IMG/VR virus record: IMGVR_UViG_3300025418_000511
Coordinates: 1 to 20,048 of that record
Source: a virus
Reading direction: 5' to 3' (one strand)
Length of the DNA stretch: 20,048 nucleotides
In this document: positions 1-9,854 of the stretch, piece after piece
Numbering within the stretch: the first letter of the stretch is position 1
How the letters are laid out: the number at the start of each line of letters is the position of its first letter
Notes under the pieces: generated by a model
The model's database searches: none
Told to the model about the DNA's origin: nothing
Seen by the model: only the letters and a program-made list of their open reading frames with translations
Made by a program: the position numbers and the translations under genes

Positions 1-1
1 C

Positions 2-1024
2 GACTTATACCGCTTTGCCCTCGACATGGAAATGCCCCTTGAGGACGAAGAAGCCATGCTCGATGACGGCATGAGCGAGGAAGAGGTTGAGGCACTCCGC
101 AAGGACAAGAAGTACCGCCACCTGCTTTACCGTGCCCACTACGAGGATCGGTGCAAACCAGAGAACCACAAGCGAACTGCCCCAGCCTACCCAGAGGGTT
201 GCCTGCTTGACCCTCGACGCCTTGGCTGGCGTGAAATCTCAGCCCTGATTGCCAACCGTGGTCAGCGGTACCGAGTGGTGTACCAGCAAGAAGATACCGA
301 CCCTGACGAGGTATTGGTCAAGACTGAGTGGGTCTGGGGTCATGGGGAGAACCCTGGGTGCGTGGACAAGGACCGTGACCTATGGGAAATCCCTAGGGGT
401 ATTAGTGCTAGGGACTGCCTAGTGGTCGCCACGGCTGACCCTTCGCCTACCCAGTTCTGGTCTATTCAGTGCTGGCTGTATCACCCTGAGTCCCAGCAAC
501 GGTTCCTGCTTGACCATTTGCGTCAGCGCATGGAAGCCTCACGATTCCTTGACTACAACCTAAATGACGGTAGATACACCGGAGTTATGGAAGATTGGCA
601 GAACCTGTCAGAGTCGCTCGGATTCCCAATTCAGTATTGGATTATTGAAAATAACGCCGCTCAGCGGTTTATGCTTCAGTACGATTACGTCAAACAATGG
701 AAGATGTTGCGCTCGGTTGAGATCATTCCCCACAACACAAATGCTATTAACAAGCAGGACGAAACGCTTGGTGTTTCCGTGTTACAGCCACACTACCGCT
801 TTGGTCGTGTAAGATTACCAGGTAAGGGCGAAGGCCGTATTCGCTCCATGAAGCTGATTGACGAGGTAACGAAGTACCCACATGGTACCCGTACCGATGA
901 CTGCGTAATGGCGCAGTGGTTTCTGGAGTGGAACATTCCAAACCTTTACATGCCTAAAACTACGCAAGCAACAGCGTGGCGACCCACATGGGTTAAGAAA
1001 GCCAACACTACATTGAGGTTATAA
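2..1024 (+). CDS. Terminase large subunit, C-terminal part (partial at window start)
   Basis: The frame is open to the window edge, so the methionine at 26 is internal and the true start lies upstream. What remains is the linker after the ATPase and the RNase H-like nuclease domain that cuts concatemeric DNA during headful packaging. Counting from the methionine at 26, candidate metal-binding acidic residues are D138 in an ATADPS motif, E208 in an IIENNAA motif and D291/D292 in a TDDCVMAQW motif, in the order expected for terminase nucleases. The linker segment around 70-110 (LGWREISALIANRG, then YQQEDTDPDEVLV) is also typical of phage terminases. The Walker A/B ATPase half is outside the window. 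The stop is followed directly by the portal GTG. I see the motifs directly; the family assignment rests on known terminase architecture. Confidence 0.9.
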   Translation, partial: DLYRFALDMEMPLEDEEAMLDDGMSEEEVEALRKDKKYRHLLYRAHYEDRCKPENHKRTAPAYPEGCLLDPRRLGWREISALIANRGQRYRVVYQQEDTDPDEVLVKTEWVWGHGENPGCVDKDRDLWEIPRGISARDCLVVATADPSPTQFWSIQCWLYHPESQQRFLLDHLRQRMEASRFLDYNLNDGRYTGVMEDWQNLSESLGFPIQYWIIENNAAQRFMLQYDYVKQWKMLRSVEIIPHNTNAINKQDETLGVSVLQPHYRFGRVRLPGKGEGRIRSMKLIDEVTKYPHGTRTDDCVMAQWFLEWNIPNLYMPKTTQATAWRPTWVKKANTTLRL

Positions 1025-2917
1025 GTGGCCCTATCCGCAGACAACGAAAAAGCCGCAGCCCAAGTCGTTACCATGTATCAGGAGCGACGCCGAGAGCGTG
1101 GCGGTCTGTTTGGTCGAATGGAAGAAATTCGCCGTCACTATAACGGCGACATCATTGTTCCCCTGCCGGAACTTGATGAGATGGAAAAGCCTGCGATTCC
1201 TAACCTGATTGCTCAGGGTATTGACCAGTTCGCTATGCGTGTGGCGTCAGTTATGCCTGACGTAAGTTACTTGCCAGTTCGCCCAGGTATTCAAGTGTCG
1301 GAGAACAAGGCCCGTGACCGTCGCCTTGCCAACCTTGGTTGGTGGGACATGAACAAAATGCCGACCAAGCTCCGTCGCCGTGCTCGTCACTTGACCGCCT
1401 ACGGTATGAGTGCCGTCACTATCTCACCTGTCTCGATCTATCACGATGACAAGCGCAACATGCCCCACTGGCGTGTACGCAACCCCCTTTCGACTTACCC
1501 TGCTCCAATGCTCGACCCCGACTCAATGGAGCCAGCAGACTGTATCTTTACTGACCGCCGCCCCCTCGGCTGGTTGAAGCAGAACTACCCTCACCAGATG
1601 TCCATTCTGTACCGTGGCACCAAGGCCGACAGCGACATGTTCGAGGTATTGGAATACATGGACAGCAATGAGACTGTCTTGATTGCCGTTGGTGCTGAGA
1701 AGCCTAAGTCCGACACTTACTCGGTTGAGACTGGTAAGGGAACTGCCTCGCACATTATCTTGGAGCGTATCCCTAACCGTGCTGAGATTTCCCCAGTGGT
1801 TATCGCTGGTCGCATTACCCTTGACCGTTTGCAGGGTCAGTTCGACCAAATGCTTGGCACCTATCAGCGCATGGCGAAACTTGACGCCCTTGACCTAATT
1901 GCCCGATTCCGTAACGTATTCCCCGATGAATGGGTTGTCTCGACAAGCAACAGCCCATCGAGCCCTCGTATTATCCAAGAGGCCAACGGTAAAGAAGGTA
2001 TCCGTGGAATTGTGGACAAGGGACAAATGCAGGTTACACACCTGCAACCTGGCTCGACTACCGGCGAAGCACTCGACCGAATGGAAAGGGCACAACGCCT
2101 CACGGGCGGTATTCCTGCAGAGTTCGGTGGAGAGTCACCAACTAACGTTCGCACAGCACGGCGTGGAGAAATGGTTATGTCCAACACCGTGGACATGCCG
2201 ATTCAGGAGTATCAGGAAATCTTTGCTAACTCGCTAGAGGCAGAGAACCGCCGAGCCATCAAGATTATGAAGGCGTACTACGGCAGCAAGCCCAGCATGT
2301 TTTTCATGGGTACTGACGGCAAGGTAGTTCACCCCGACTACACACCTAACGAAGCCTTCGAGACTGACATGAACTACGTCAAGTATTCCATGCCAGGATC
2401 GGACGTGAACGGTATGGTCATCGCTATTGGTCAGCGTGTGGGTACCGGCATTATGTCTACCCAGACTGCCCGTGAAATGGACCCAGCCATCGAGGACCCA
2501 ATCCGTGAGCGTGACCAAGTAGAAGTCGAATCACTACGTCGAGCCATGCTCGCTGGTCTTGAACAGCAGGCTACGCAGGGAACCCTTGACCCCTCGATTA
2601 TTGCCGAGATTGCTCTGGCTAAGGCTGAGCGTCACGTCACCCTCGAAGCAGCGGTGAAAAAGATTCACGAAGAAATGCAGAAGAAGCAGGCCGACCAAGC
2701 CAACCAGATGTCGCAAATGCAACAGCAGGGTGGACAGCAAGAAGCTACGCCAGAAATGCAACCTGGTCTAGCCGGTGCCGCAGCCCAAGCCGCAGGCGCA
2801 CCTGTACCACCACCGACTGCCGGTGTGCAAGACTTGAGCAGTATGCTTGGTGCTCTACGCCGTCCTGCTCGTCAGACCACAGCGGAGCAGGGACTCCAAG
2901 CCCCACAAGGAGCTTAG
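1025..2917 (+). CDS. Portal protein
   Basis: Portal (head-to-tail connector dodecamer) of 630 aa, the channel through which terminase packs DNA. It starts with GTG immediately after the terminase stop, with a GAGG Shine-Dalgarno-like sequence at 1015-1018. The N-terminal region (about 10-60) has a basic helix followed by HYNGDI and PLPELDEME, then NLIAQGIDQFAMRVAS and a run of basic helices, a pattern I associate with SPP1-gp6-type portals of actinobacterial phages. The C-terminal 80 residues are low complexity: Gln/Met-rich at about 550-577, then Ala/Pro-rich to about 600, likely disordered. Position directly after terminase and length are as expected. Alternative identities are unlikely, but no structure comparison could be run. 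Confidence 0.87.
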   Translation: MALSADNEKAAAQVVTMYQERRRERGGLFGRMEEIRRHYNGDIIVPLPELDEMEKPAIPNLIAQGIDQFAMRVASVMPDVSYLPVRPGIQVSENKARDRRLANLGWWDMNKMPTKLRRRARHLTAYGMSAVTISPVSIYHDDKRNMPHWRVRNPLSTYPAPMLDPDSMEPADCIFTDRRPLGWLKQNYPHQMSILYRGTKADSDMFEVLEYMDSNETVLIAVGAEKPKSDTYSVETGKGTASHIILERIPNRAEISPVVIAGRITLDRLQGQFDQMLGTYQRMAKLDALDLIARFRNVFPDEWVVSTSNSPSSPRIIQEANGKEGIRGIVDKGQMQVTHLQPGSTTGEALDRMERAQRLTGGIPAEFGGESPTNVRTARRGEMVMSNTVDMPIQEYQEIFANSLEAENRRAIKIMKAYYGSKPSMFFMGTDGKVVHPDYTPNEAFETDMNYVKYSMPGSDVNGMVIAIGQRVGTGIMSTQTAREMDPAIEDPIRERDQVEVESLRRAMLAGLEQQATQGTLDPSIIAEIALAKAERHVTLEAAVKKIHEEMQKKQADQANQMSQMQQQGGQQEATPEMQPGLAGAAAQAAGAPVPPPTAGVQDLSSMLGALRRPARQTTAEQGLQAPQGA

Positions 2918-2920
2918 TAA

Positions 2921-3409
2921 ATGCCACGTTCAGGTAGAGGCGGTGTTCGTCAAGGCACACCAGGTCAGGCTTACGGAAACCGTACCGATCTCAACGCAAG
3001 CCTGCCAGTCCAGACTGTCACAGGTCAGGGCTATGGCGTAGCGGCAGCACAGCAAGCCGCCCAGCGAGCAATTCCAATGGCGTCGCAACCAGTACCAGGT
3101 GCCAGCGCACCAGTCGCACCAGGTCAGGGTCCAATCCCTCAGCCAGCCCAGCCACAGCCAACAACTATCAGCAGTCAGTTGCCACCTATGCAGATGTACC
3201 CTGGCGAATTGAAGTTTGCTCACCCTACCGAAGCACCCAACGAACCCGTTACTACCGGACTGCCTTTTGGCGAAGGAGCCGGACCTGAAGCCTTGGCGAC
3301 CAACTTTGGTCCACCGCTATCCGATACCCTCGGTACTTTGGCTCGTTCTGCAAACGCAACCCCAGCACTGATGGACTTGGCGAGGGCCGCTAGAAACTTA
3401 GGTATCTAA
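2921..3409 (+). CDS. Small Pro/Gln/Ala-rich virion-associated protein
   Basis: 162 aa, function unknown. The N-terminus is basic and glycine-rich (MPRSGRGGVRQGTPGQAYGN); residues about 45-105 are rich in Pro, Gln and Ala and probably disordered; the end is a short amphipathic helix (LARSANATPALMDLARAARN). AAGGAG at 2907-2912 lies 8 bases before the ATG and inside the portal reading frame, which supports this start. The last base of its TAA is the first base of the next ATG, so it is probably translationally coupled to the giant gene. Small proteins with this N-terminus seem to recur beside portals in actinobacterial phages, which is a recollection and not a search result. It may be a minor head or ejection component. 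Confidence 0.75.
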   Translation: MPRSGRGGVRQGTPGQAYGNRTDLNASLPVQTVTGQGYGVAAAQQAAQRAIPMASQPVPGASAPVAPGQGPIPQPAQPQPTTISSQLPPMQMYPGELKFAHPTEAPNEPVTTGLPFGEGAGPEALATNFGPPLSDTLGTLARSANATPALMDLARAARNLGI

Positions 3410-6400
3410 TGGCAGCCGGTCCAGGTGCAGGTGAAGTAGCAGACATTCATAATGACTATGGCCTTGAGGTATCTCGCTATCAGCAAAACCTTAATCCGCT
3501 GACTGGTCAGAAGTTAAGCGCAGGGGAATACCTCGGCAAACTCACCTCTGAGAATCCTTATCTCATGCAGGCGAACCCACAACTCGCCTACTCATTAGCT
3601 CAGCAATACAAGTCTGGCTTGCTACCCAGCGACGTTAATTCGCAGTTGCACCTTGCCAAGATGATTCAAAGCGTGACCCAGCCGTACCAGAAGTTGTACG
3701 GAAGCAACGTTGGTATGTACGACACCCTAAATGAAAAGCAACCTGGCTGGTGGCAACAGGCTGTTACTGAGGGAACTAACTGGTTCGATAAAAACATCTT
3801 TAGCCCCATTCGTAATTTCATTGGCTCTAATCCGATTGCCAGAGACATAAACACTGGACTTAGTTATACGTTGCCTGGCGGTGCTGACTTGCAAACCGGC
3901 GTCGGTGCAGCAAGTGGAACCGTTGATTTAATTGGCGGTCTGTCCATGCTGGGTGTGAACACGGCTAACGATGTACGCAATCGCACGTTGCAAAACGGTG
4001 GTGACATAAACGGAGCATTAGCCGAAACACTTGGTCATGGTCTATACAGCGCAGCCGTTGGACCACACAACTTGCTATTTACGGCTAAGCACTACTACTC
4101 GTATTACAAGTCGCTTGAGAACATGTATGGCTCGGACTACGCCATGGGTACTCAGATTCCAGCTCTGCTGGCTGGTGCTTTTACTGGCGGTCTGGCTACC
4201 CCTGGTGCAGAAGCCGGTGCTGCAGCAACGGAAGTAATTGCCCCAACCATCGAGGATCAAGCCGCACTTGACGCCGCCCGTGCGACTATTGACCAAAGCC
4301 CCGAAGCCTCAGCCTTCAAGCAGTTGCTCGACAAGGCCGCTTCTGGCTGGCCTATCAGCAGTGAAGAGCGAGTGCAGATGGAAGCACTTATTGACCACTT
4401 GAAAGCTCAGGACAGCCAAGCCGTAGCCCGTGCCACGTTTGAGAACATGCTTGGCAAAGCCCGTGAACTGGCGACATCAAAGGTCGAAGGTGTTGGCTAC
4501 AACGAAATTAACGACGCCTTTTCGCAATTCAACCTAGGCAAGATTAGCCTTGACGAGTTCAAGAACGTTGCCGCCAAATACCTAGGCGAGTCACAGCAGA
4601 TTCAGTTCAACTCAGCCGCCGATGAGTTGTTCTCAGCCACCGCTAAAGCCTCTGACGCCGCCAACATCGCCGGTAATGCCATCTTAAAAAACGGTGACGC
4701 CTACTTACAAAAGTTTGGTGAGCAAGTGACGAAGAACGCTGGTAGGACGCTTCGCTTGGTTGGCAACATCAACAAGTTGATTGGTGGCAAGCAGGCTAAC
4801 GCTACTTACCTCTATGCCGCAGCACAGGCACAAGCCGACCCACACCTTTCGGCATTGTGGCAAGCTACGCAGGGCGGTGACGTAATCAACGCTGACGGCA
4901 CACGCACCGACCTTGGACTAGCACTTGCTAACTCGGTTGGTATTGACGGCATGTGGGGTACATTCACCAAGAGTCTGATTGACCTTGACCTTAACTGGGT
5001 TGTGGCTGACCCATTCGGTAGTGGGCTAGACGCCTTCAAGGAAGCACGTTCGTTTCATGGTTACTCAGGTATCCTCGGCAACTTATTCCCAGGCACAGGT
5101 ATCCGTGTCGAGGGCGACGTACACCGTGCCTACGCTTCTTATTCCAGCGTTCGCCGTGCCGTTAATTACATCGCCACTCACGACTTTAGCCAAATCAACA
5201 AAGCATTCAAGAACACCTTTTCTCGTTCACTAGCCGAGCGACTGGCAAAGGCTCAGACGCCACAAGAGGTGCTGTCTGTCCTTGAAGACGTGCGAGGTGG
5301 ACTGGACATCGTTGGCGATCGTATGCCAATGATGGGCTGGTACTCAATGGCTAAGACCGCCCTGCGTGGTGTGCCTAGCGAAGAGTTCGCCACTATTGGC
5401 GACGCCTTGGCTAGTGAAGACCCACTGGCTCAAGCCCTGATTCGTTCGATTGACGAGCAGACTGGCGTAGACCTGACCATTAACGATGTTGGGTTTGCTC
5501 TGGCTGACCCTGCCTCTAAGGCTGAGATTAAGTTAGGCGAGAAACTTCGTGCGCAATTCACCAGTCGCCCTATGTCTATCGAAGACGGGCAAATCCTTGA
5601 CTACGAGGTTCGCAACGGTTCACCTGCAAGTATCGTCAAGATGACTGACTGGCTCAAGCGTGTCTACATGAGTGACGAGTTCGTGAAGGCCGCTGGTGAT
5701 GCACTGACCCGTGCTGGTAACGACAACGAAAAGTGGAACCATGCGTTCGACAACATCATGTCGTTAGTGCTGTATCGCCACATGGCGGCTTCAATGCCTT
5801 ACGCTCAGTTCTTGCCTCACCTTGACATGATTAACTCCAAGGTACAAGAAGCACTACGCCGATTTACCGGACTTGACGGCGGTGGTGCCATGTCTGGTAT
5901 TGCCTATGGTGGCGGCGAGAAGGGTCTGATTGACTCCAAGGTAGACCAAGTAATCAAGGAAAACCCAGGGCCACTTGAGCCACCTACCAAGACCGCTGGT
6001 ATTGACGAATACAACCTGGGTGCTCGCCGTATTCCTGCCTATAGGAACATTCGTGACTTGGCTCGCTTTGCTACCGAGGTAGTCACCGCTACCAAGGACA
6101 GCGATTTACTTAAGTTTATTGCTGACGAGAACTCACGTCTTTCCCACATTGAGGCATTGGCACAACATGCTGGCGTAGACATCGAGCGAGCATTGGAGTC
6201 TTGGAAGCCAGAGGAAAACGCTTTCCTTATGGGCTCGCAGTCCAGTGCCGAAGCCTACGTTGCCAAGTCAAAAGAACTGATTGAACGATACATTGGGTGG
6301 AGCCCAAAGATTAAAGGCACTGGTGCCGAAGAGTATGCGAACATCATCAACGACCTGCAACAAGAAATCGCTAAGGGCACTGAACACCTCAAGCGTATTG

Positions 6401-9400
6401 ACTCTGAATTAGATCGTATTCACAGTGAAAACGTAGACCCAGCCAAGGCTATTCGTGAGCAGTTGGGCGAGAACATCGGTCAGCAGATTGACCGCCTAGC
6501 CGCCGAAGTTCGTGCCTCTAAGGACATGCTGGCTACGCTCAAGAAGGAAATCTCGTTTGGCTTCAAAAGCATGCCTAACGTTCGCAGAACTGCTGAGTAT
6601 GTAGCGGCACTTGCTGAACACCCAGACGTAGCGGCTAAGAACGCTTACGCCAAGGCCTTTGTTGAGAAGTGGGGCGAACTCAGTTCCCAGCGAGCCTTTG
6701 GCAAGATTGGTTCTTTCCTCAGCCACACGGCTATTTCTCACTTGCTGGAAAGGGGCTACCGCACTAGGTCGGGTGTAGCCGAGGACATTATCCAATGGTA
6801 CATGAACGCCTTTTGGAAGCCACTGGCGTTGCTATCTCAAGCCTGGGCGTTACACGTTTCGCTGTCTGAAGGAATCCTTAACTCAATCCGTATTGGTGGT
6901 GGCAACTTCTTTAAGGCCAAGCTCGCTTCGTCAATTACTAAGTACGAGGACAGTTTCGGCAAACTCTACATGGGCGAGCGTGAGCGTCGTGTGTTCCGTG
7001 ACTCGGTTGCTGCGTTCTTTCTTGGCATAGACCAAGGCTTGCTCAAGGGTATGGCACCAGCAGAGTATGACCGCCTAATGCAGAACGCCACCAACCTTTT
7101 CATCTTGAACGATGGTCACTTGCCACTTGGCGTACACGGCACAGGTAAGGACCTAAGTGGCGACGGCTTCAAGGTTGCTCAGTTTGAAGAATTGCCGGTG
7201 GTGGGCAGTGACGGTGAAATCAAGACAAGAAGGGGAACCCTCATCGACACCCACACCAAGTACCGTGAGAACGACAAGTACGCTGGCGCAGCCCTCTACC
7301 AAACCATCACCAGTAGCCACCAAGGTTTGCTTAGTCGCACGGCGGCTCAACTGTTGGACGCTGAGCAACGCCGTCTTGGTCAGTTGGAGTTCGACAAACT
7401 TGTAACTGGCGGCAAAGACCCTGCGTTCTACGAAAACTTAATCAACCGTAGGGCTGAGGCTGAGGTTCGCAAGCAAGGCAAGGTCAGCCTTCGCACCGGA
7501 AAAGTCAGCGAGAAGGCAACCCTTGTTGAGCGTGGTAAAGCCCGTGACCAAGTTCTGCGTGAACTAGGTGCCGCACAACTGAACCTTGAAGAGTTCCGAC
7601 CTAAGCTGGTTCAGCAGATTGAAGACCTCATTGGCAAACAGAGCGTTGAGTGGCGTAGTCGGTTCGAGCGCAACTCCCTTCGCTCGGCGGCTTACCCAGA
7701 ACTTGAGCCACACGCAGGTTGGGCTAACAGCGTTGTGGATCATGTCCTAGGAATCACCACACGCAACAACGAGATTTTCCCTGACCTCGTACGCCAGGTA
7801 GCCCACGGTGATTTCTGGAGCCGTGAGGAAACCGCCAAGTGGCTGAACGACAAAGTGCAAATGGGCGAGAATGTGCCTACTGGTTTCCCTGCCTACGCTA
7901 TGGCTGAAGGCCGCTGGAAGCAGATTGGCTCATCGGGCTTCGCTTACCTTAACGAGAAGATTCACTCCAAATGGCTGGCCCCGATTGTGAACAGCCTTGT
8001 TCGTGACCCCATGTTCGTCTACGAATACCACATTGAGATGGAGCGTTTGCTACCCAAGGTGGAAAGCGGTCTAATCTCCGAGGACGCTGCGATGATTGAG
8101 GCTCAATCCAACGCCGCTGTCCACATGTCCAAATACATTCACAACCCCTTGGACAAGTCCACGTGGGAAGAAAACATGCGTATTATCGCACCGTTCTACT
8201 TCGCTAAGAACCAAGCGTGGCGTCGTGCTTTCCGTTTGCTCGGTGAGGACCCAGCCAAGTTCGAGAAGTACCTCAAGACCAACCTGCTTTACACCAACTA
8301 CATTCAGCGAGCACGTTCCAAGAACGGCGTTTTGTCTTACCACATTCCAGGTTCGCAGTATGTCGTGGGCTGGGTCAATGGCGTTTTAGGAGCCGCCCTA
8401 CACGACAACATTGGCTCCTATGTTCTGCAAGCCAGTGGTAATTCATCAGACAGTTACATCATTACCGGAAACAGCAGTTCACTGACCGCTCTTGCCGACA
8501 ACTTTATTCAGATTCCTTACTCGAACGTAGTGACGGTTCCTGCCAAGATTACTTACGACTATTTTCAATTCCGTGCTCCGTTCCTTGCCAAGTTCATCGC
8601 TGGATTCCCTGGCATTGGTTTGGGTCAAGCAGGCATGCTTGGATCGTGGAAGAGCGACCTTATCCCTAGCTCATTCTTGCAGAATCTTGGGAAGGGTGTT
8701 TGGGGTCTTATTAGTGGCGACCACGTTGGTACTTACGTGACCCTTGAGAACCACGTCATTACCTCAAAGTTAGAAGTCAAGTACGCAGAGATTTACAACC
8801 AAGTAGCCGAGCACCTAATCAAGACTGGTCAGATTACGAGGCAGGACGCCAAGAACGGTACGGCTGGTGCTCAGATTCAATACTACGCACTTATGCAGTT
8901 GTCTCAGTGGGCTAAAAACCCAGATAACATTCACACTTTTACTACGCAAGCCAACGTGCACACGGCGGTTCTATGGGCGATTAAGACCTTCGGTTCGTTC
9001 CTATCACCTGCCGCATTGAGCGTCAGTTCGACCCAAAGTGCCCAGCAAGACATTGCCAAGATTGCTCAGATGAAGGGCCCAGACGGCAAGTTCCTGTACC
9101 CCAGTTACATTGACCAAGCCAACGAGTTTATGAAGTTGCACCCAACTCGTATCTTCGAGCTGATACCTCACACCTCTAGCCCAGAGGGTACGTTCTTGGA
9201 GAACGTAGGAACCACCAAGTTTCTTAACGAACACGCCGCTTTCGCTTTGAAATACAAGTACCTGACCGCAGCCATTACCCCCAGCATTGGTAAAGACGCC
9301 CAATACGACCCAGCCGCAGCCACTCTGCTTCTTTCCCTGCACCTTCGTGACCCCATGAGTGTCAAGGACACCGCCGACAACCTTTCGGTAATCATGGGTA

Positions 9401-9846
9401 ATGACCTGTATTACAGCACCGTCATGCCCCAATTCCAAAAGAACTACCCAGGCAACTACCAGAACGGCATGAGTCGTCAGGGAATTCAGGCTCTTAAGTC
9501 ATGGGCTACTGGCTACGGACAGACCACTAACCCACTTTGGTACGCCGACTTTACTGGCAAAGTTACTAAGTTTAAGGCTCAGCAGGCTTACGAGGAAGCA
9601 AAGCAGGTCATAGGTAACAAGTCCAATTTGTCGCAGTTGCCACTGTCTACCCAGCAGGCTCTTGGTGAATTGGTCAATCTGCGTAAGGAATACGAGCAGG
9701 CGTTCAAGGGCAGTAGCAAGTCGAGACAGTATCAGCTAGAAAACGAATGGTACAATTACATGACAAACCTGACGACCCAGAAAATCTGGCAGCCATACTC
9801 GAATCTTATTATCTCCGTCTTTAGAAAACTACCTAACCCACAATAA
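3409..9846 (+). CDS. Giant 2145-aa virion protein, putative internal/ejection protein
   Basis: Uninterrupted ORF of 2145 aa with the same composition and coupling as its neighbours, starting on a TAATG overlap. No enzymatic motif was recognised: I looked for lysozyme or transglycosylase, HExxH and RNA polymerase (DxDGD) signatures. Visible features are Gly/Ala-rich hydrophobic stretches near 150-190, 250-275 and 1725-1745; a long charged coiled-coil-like helix at about 972-1048; an aromatic segment near 1132-1160 (FWKPLALLSQAWALHVSLSE); and a PFYFAKNQAWRRAFRLL segment near 1595-1611. Its length, location in the head-gene cluster and mixed helical/hydrophobic makeup suggest an ejected internal protein comparable in role to T7 gp16 or the large N4 virion proteins. 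This is inference from context. Alternatives are a tape-measure-like protein or a divergent virion enzyme. Confidence 0.65.
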   Translation: MAAGPGAGEVADIHNDYGLEVSRYQQNLNPLTGQKLSAGEYLGKLTSENPYLMQANPQLAYSLAQQYKSGLLPSDVNSQLHLAKMIQSVTQPYQKLYGSNVGMYDTLNEKQPGWWQQAVTEGTNWFDKNIFSPIRNFIGSNPIARDINTGLSYTLPGGADLQTGVGAASGTVDLIGGLSMLGVNTANDVRNRTLQNGGDINGALAETLGHGLYSAAVGPHNLLFTAKHYYSYYKSLENMYGSDYAMGTQIPALLAGAFTGGLATPGAEAGAAATEVIAPTIEDQAALDAARATIDQSPEASAFKQLLDKAASGWPISSEERVQMEALIDHLKAQDSQAVARATFENMLGKARELATSKVEGVGYNEINDAFSQFNLGKISLDEFKNVAAKYLGESQQIQFNSAADELFSATAKASDAANIAGNAILKNGDAYLQKFGEQVTKNAGRTLRLVGNINKLIGGKQANATYLYAAAQAQADPHLSALWQATQGGDVINADGTRTDLGLALANSVGIDGMWGTFTKSLIDLDLNWVVADPFGSGLDAFKEARSFHGYSGILGNLFPGTGIRVEGDVHRAYASYSSVRRAVNYIATHDFSQINKAFKNTFSRSLAERLAKAQTPQEVLSVLEDVRGGLDIVGDRMPMMGWYSMAKTALRGVPSEEFATIGDALASEDPLAQALIRSIDEQTGVDLTINDVGFALADPASKAEIKLGEKLRAQFTSRPMSIEDGQILDYEVRNGSPASIVKMTDWLKRVYMSDEFVKAAGDALTRAGNDNEKWNHAFDNIMSLVLYRHMAASMPYAQFLPHLDMINSKVQEALRRFTGLDGGGAMSGIAYGGGEKGLIDSKVDQVIKENPGPLEPPTKTAGIDEYNLGARRIPAYRNIRDLARFATEVVTATKDSDLLKFIADENSRLSHIEALAQHAGVDIERALESWKPEENAFLMGSQSSAEAYVAKSKELIERYIGWSPKIKGTGAEEYANIINDLQQEIAKGTEHLKRIDSELDRIHSENVDPAKAIREQLGENIGQQIDRLAAEVRASKDMLATLKKEISFGFKSMPNVRRTAEYVAALAEHPDVAAKNAYAKAFVEKWGELSSQRAFGKIGSFLSHTAISHLLERGYRTRSGVAEDIIQWYMNAFWKPLALLSQAWALHVSLSEGILNSIRIGGGNFFKAKLASSITKYEDSFGKLYMGERERRVFRDSVAAFFLGIDQGLLKGMAPAEYDRLMQNATNLFILNDGHLPLGVHGTGKDLSGDGFKVAQFEELPVVGSDGEIKTRRGTLIDTHTKYRENDKYAGAALYQTITSSHQGLLSRTAAQLLDAEQRRLGQLEFDKLVTGGKDPAFYENLINRRAEAEVRKQGKVSLRTGKVSEKATLVERGKARDQVLRELGAAQLNLEEFRPKLVQQIEDLIGKQSVEWRSRFERNSLRSAAYPELEPHAGWANSVVDHVLGITTRNNEIFPDLVRQVAHGDFWSREETAKWLNDKVQMGENVPTGFPAYAMAEGRWKQIGSSGFAYLNEKIHSKWLAPIVNSLVRDPMFVYEYHIEMERLLPKVESGLISEDAAMIEAQSNAAVHMSKYIHNPLDKSTWEENMRIIAPFYFAKNQAWRRAFRLLGEDPAKFEKYLKTNLLYTNYIQRARSKNGVLSYHIPGSQYVVGWVNGVLGAALHDNIGSYVLQASGNSSDSYIITGNSSSLTALADNFIQIPYSNVVTVPAKITYDYFQFRAPFLAKFIAGFPGIGLGQAGMLGSWKSDLIPSSFLQNLGKGVWGLISGDHVGTYVTLENHVITSKLEVKYAEIYNQVAEHLIKTGQITRQDAKNGTAGAQIQYYALMQLSQWAKNPDNIHTFTTQANVHTAVLWAIKTFGSFLSPAALSVSSTQSAQQDIAKIAQMKGPDGKFLYPSYIDQANEFMKLHPTRIFELIPHTSSPEGTFLENVGTTKFLNEHAAFALKYKYLTAAITPSIGKDAQYDPAAATLLLSLHLRDPMSVKDTADNLSVIMGNDLYYSTVMPQFQKNYPGNYQNGMSRQGIQALKSWATGYGQTTNPLWYADFTGKVTKFKAQQAYEEAKQVIGNKSNLSQLPLSTQQALGELVNLRKEYEQAFKGSSKSRQYQLENEWYNYMTNLTTQKIWQPYSNLIISVFRKLPNPQ

Positions 9847-9854
9847 GGATCACC

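Noticed and set aside
9004-9438. 144-aa minus-strand ORF within the giant gene
   Set aside because: Antisense shadow with no ribosome site and no neighbours on that strand; the sense frame is continuous and compositionally consistent.
3409-9846. Virion RNA polymerase (N4- or crAss-like) identity for the giant protein
   Set aside because: No DxDGD or T7-type polymerase motif could be found by eye; size alone is not enough.
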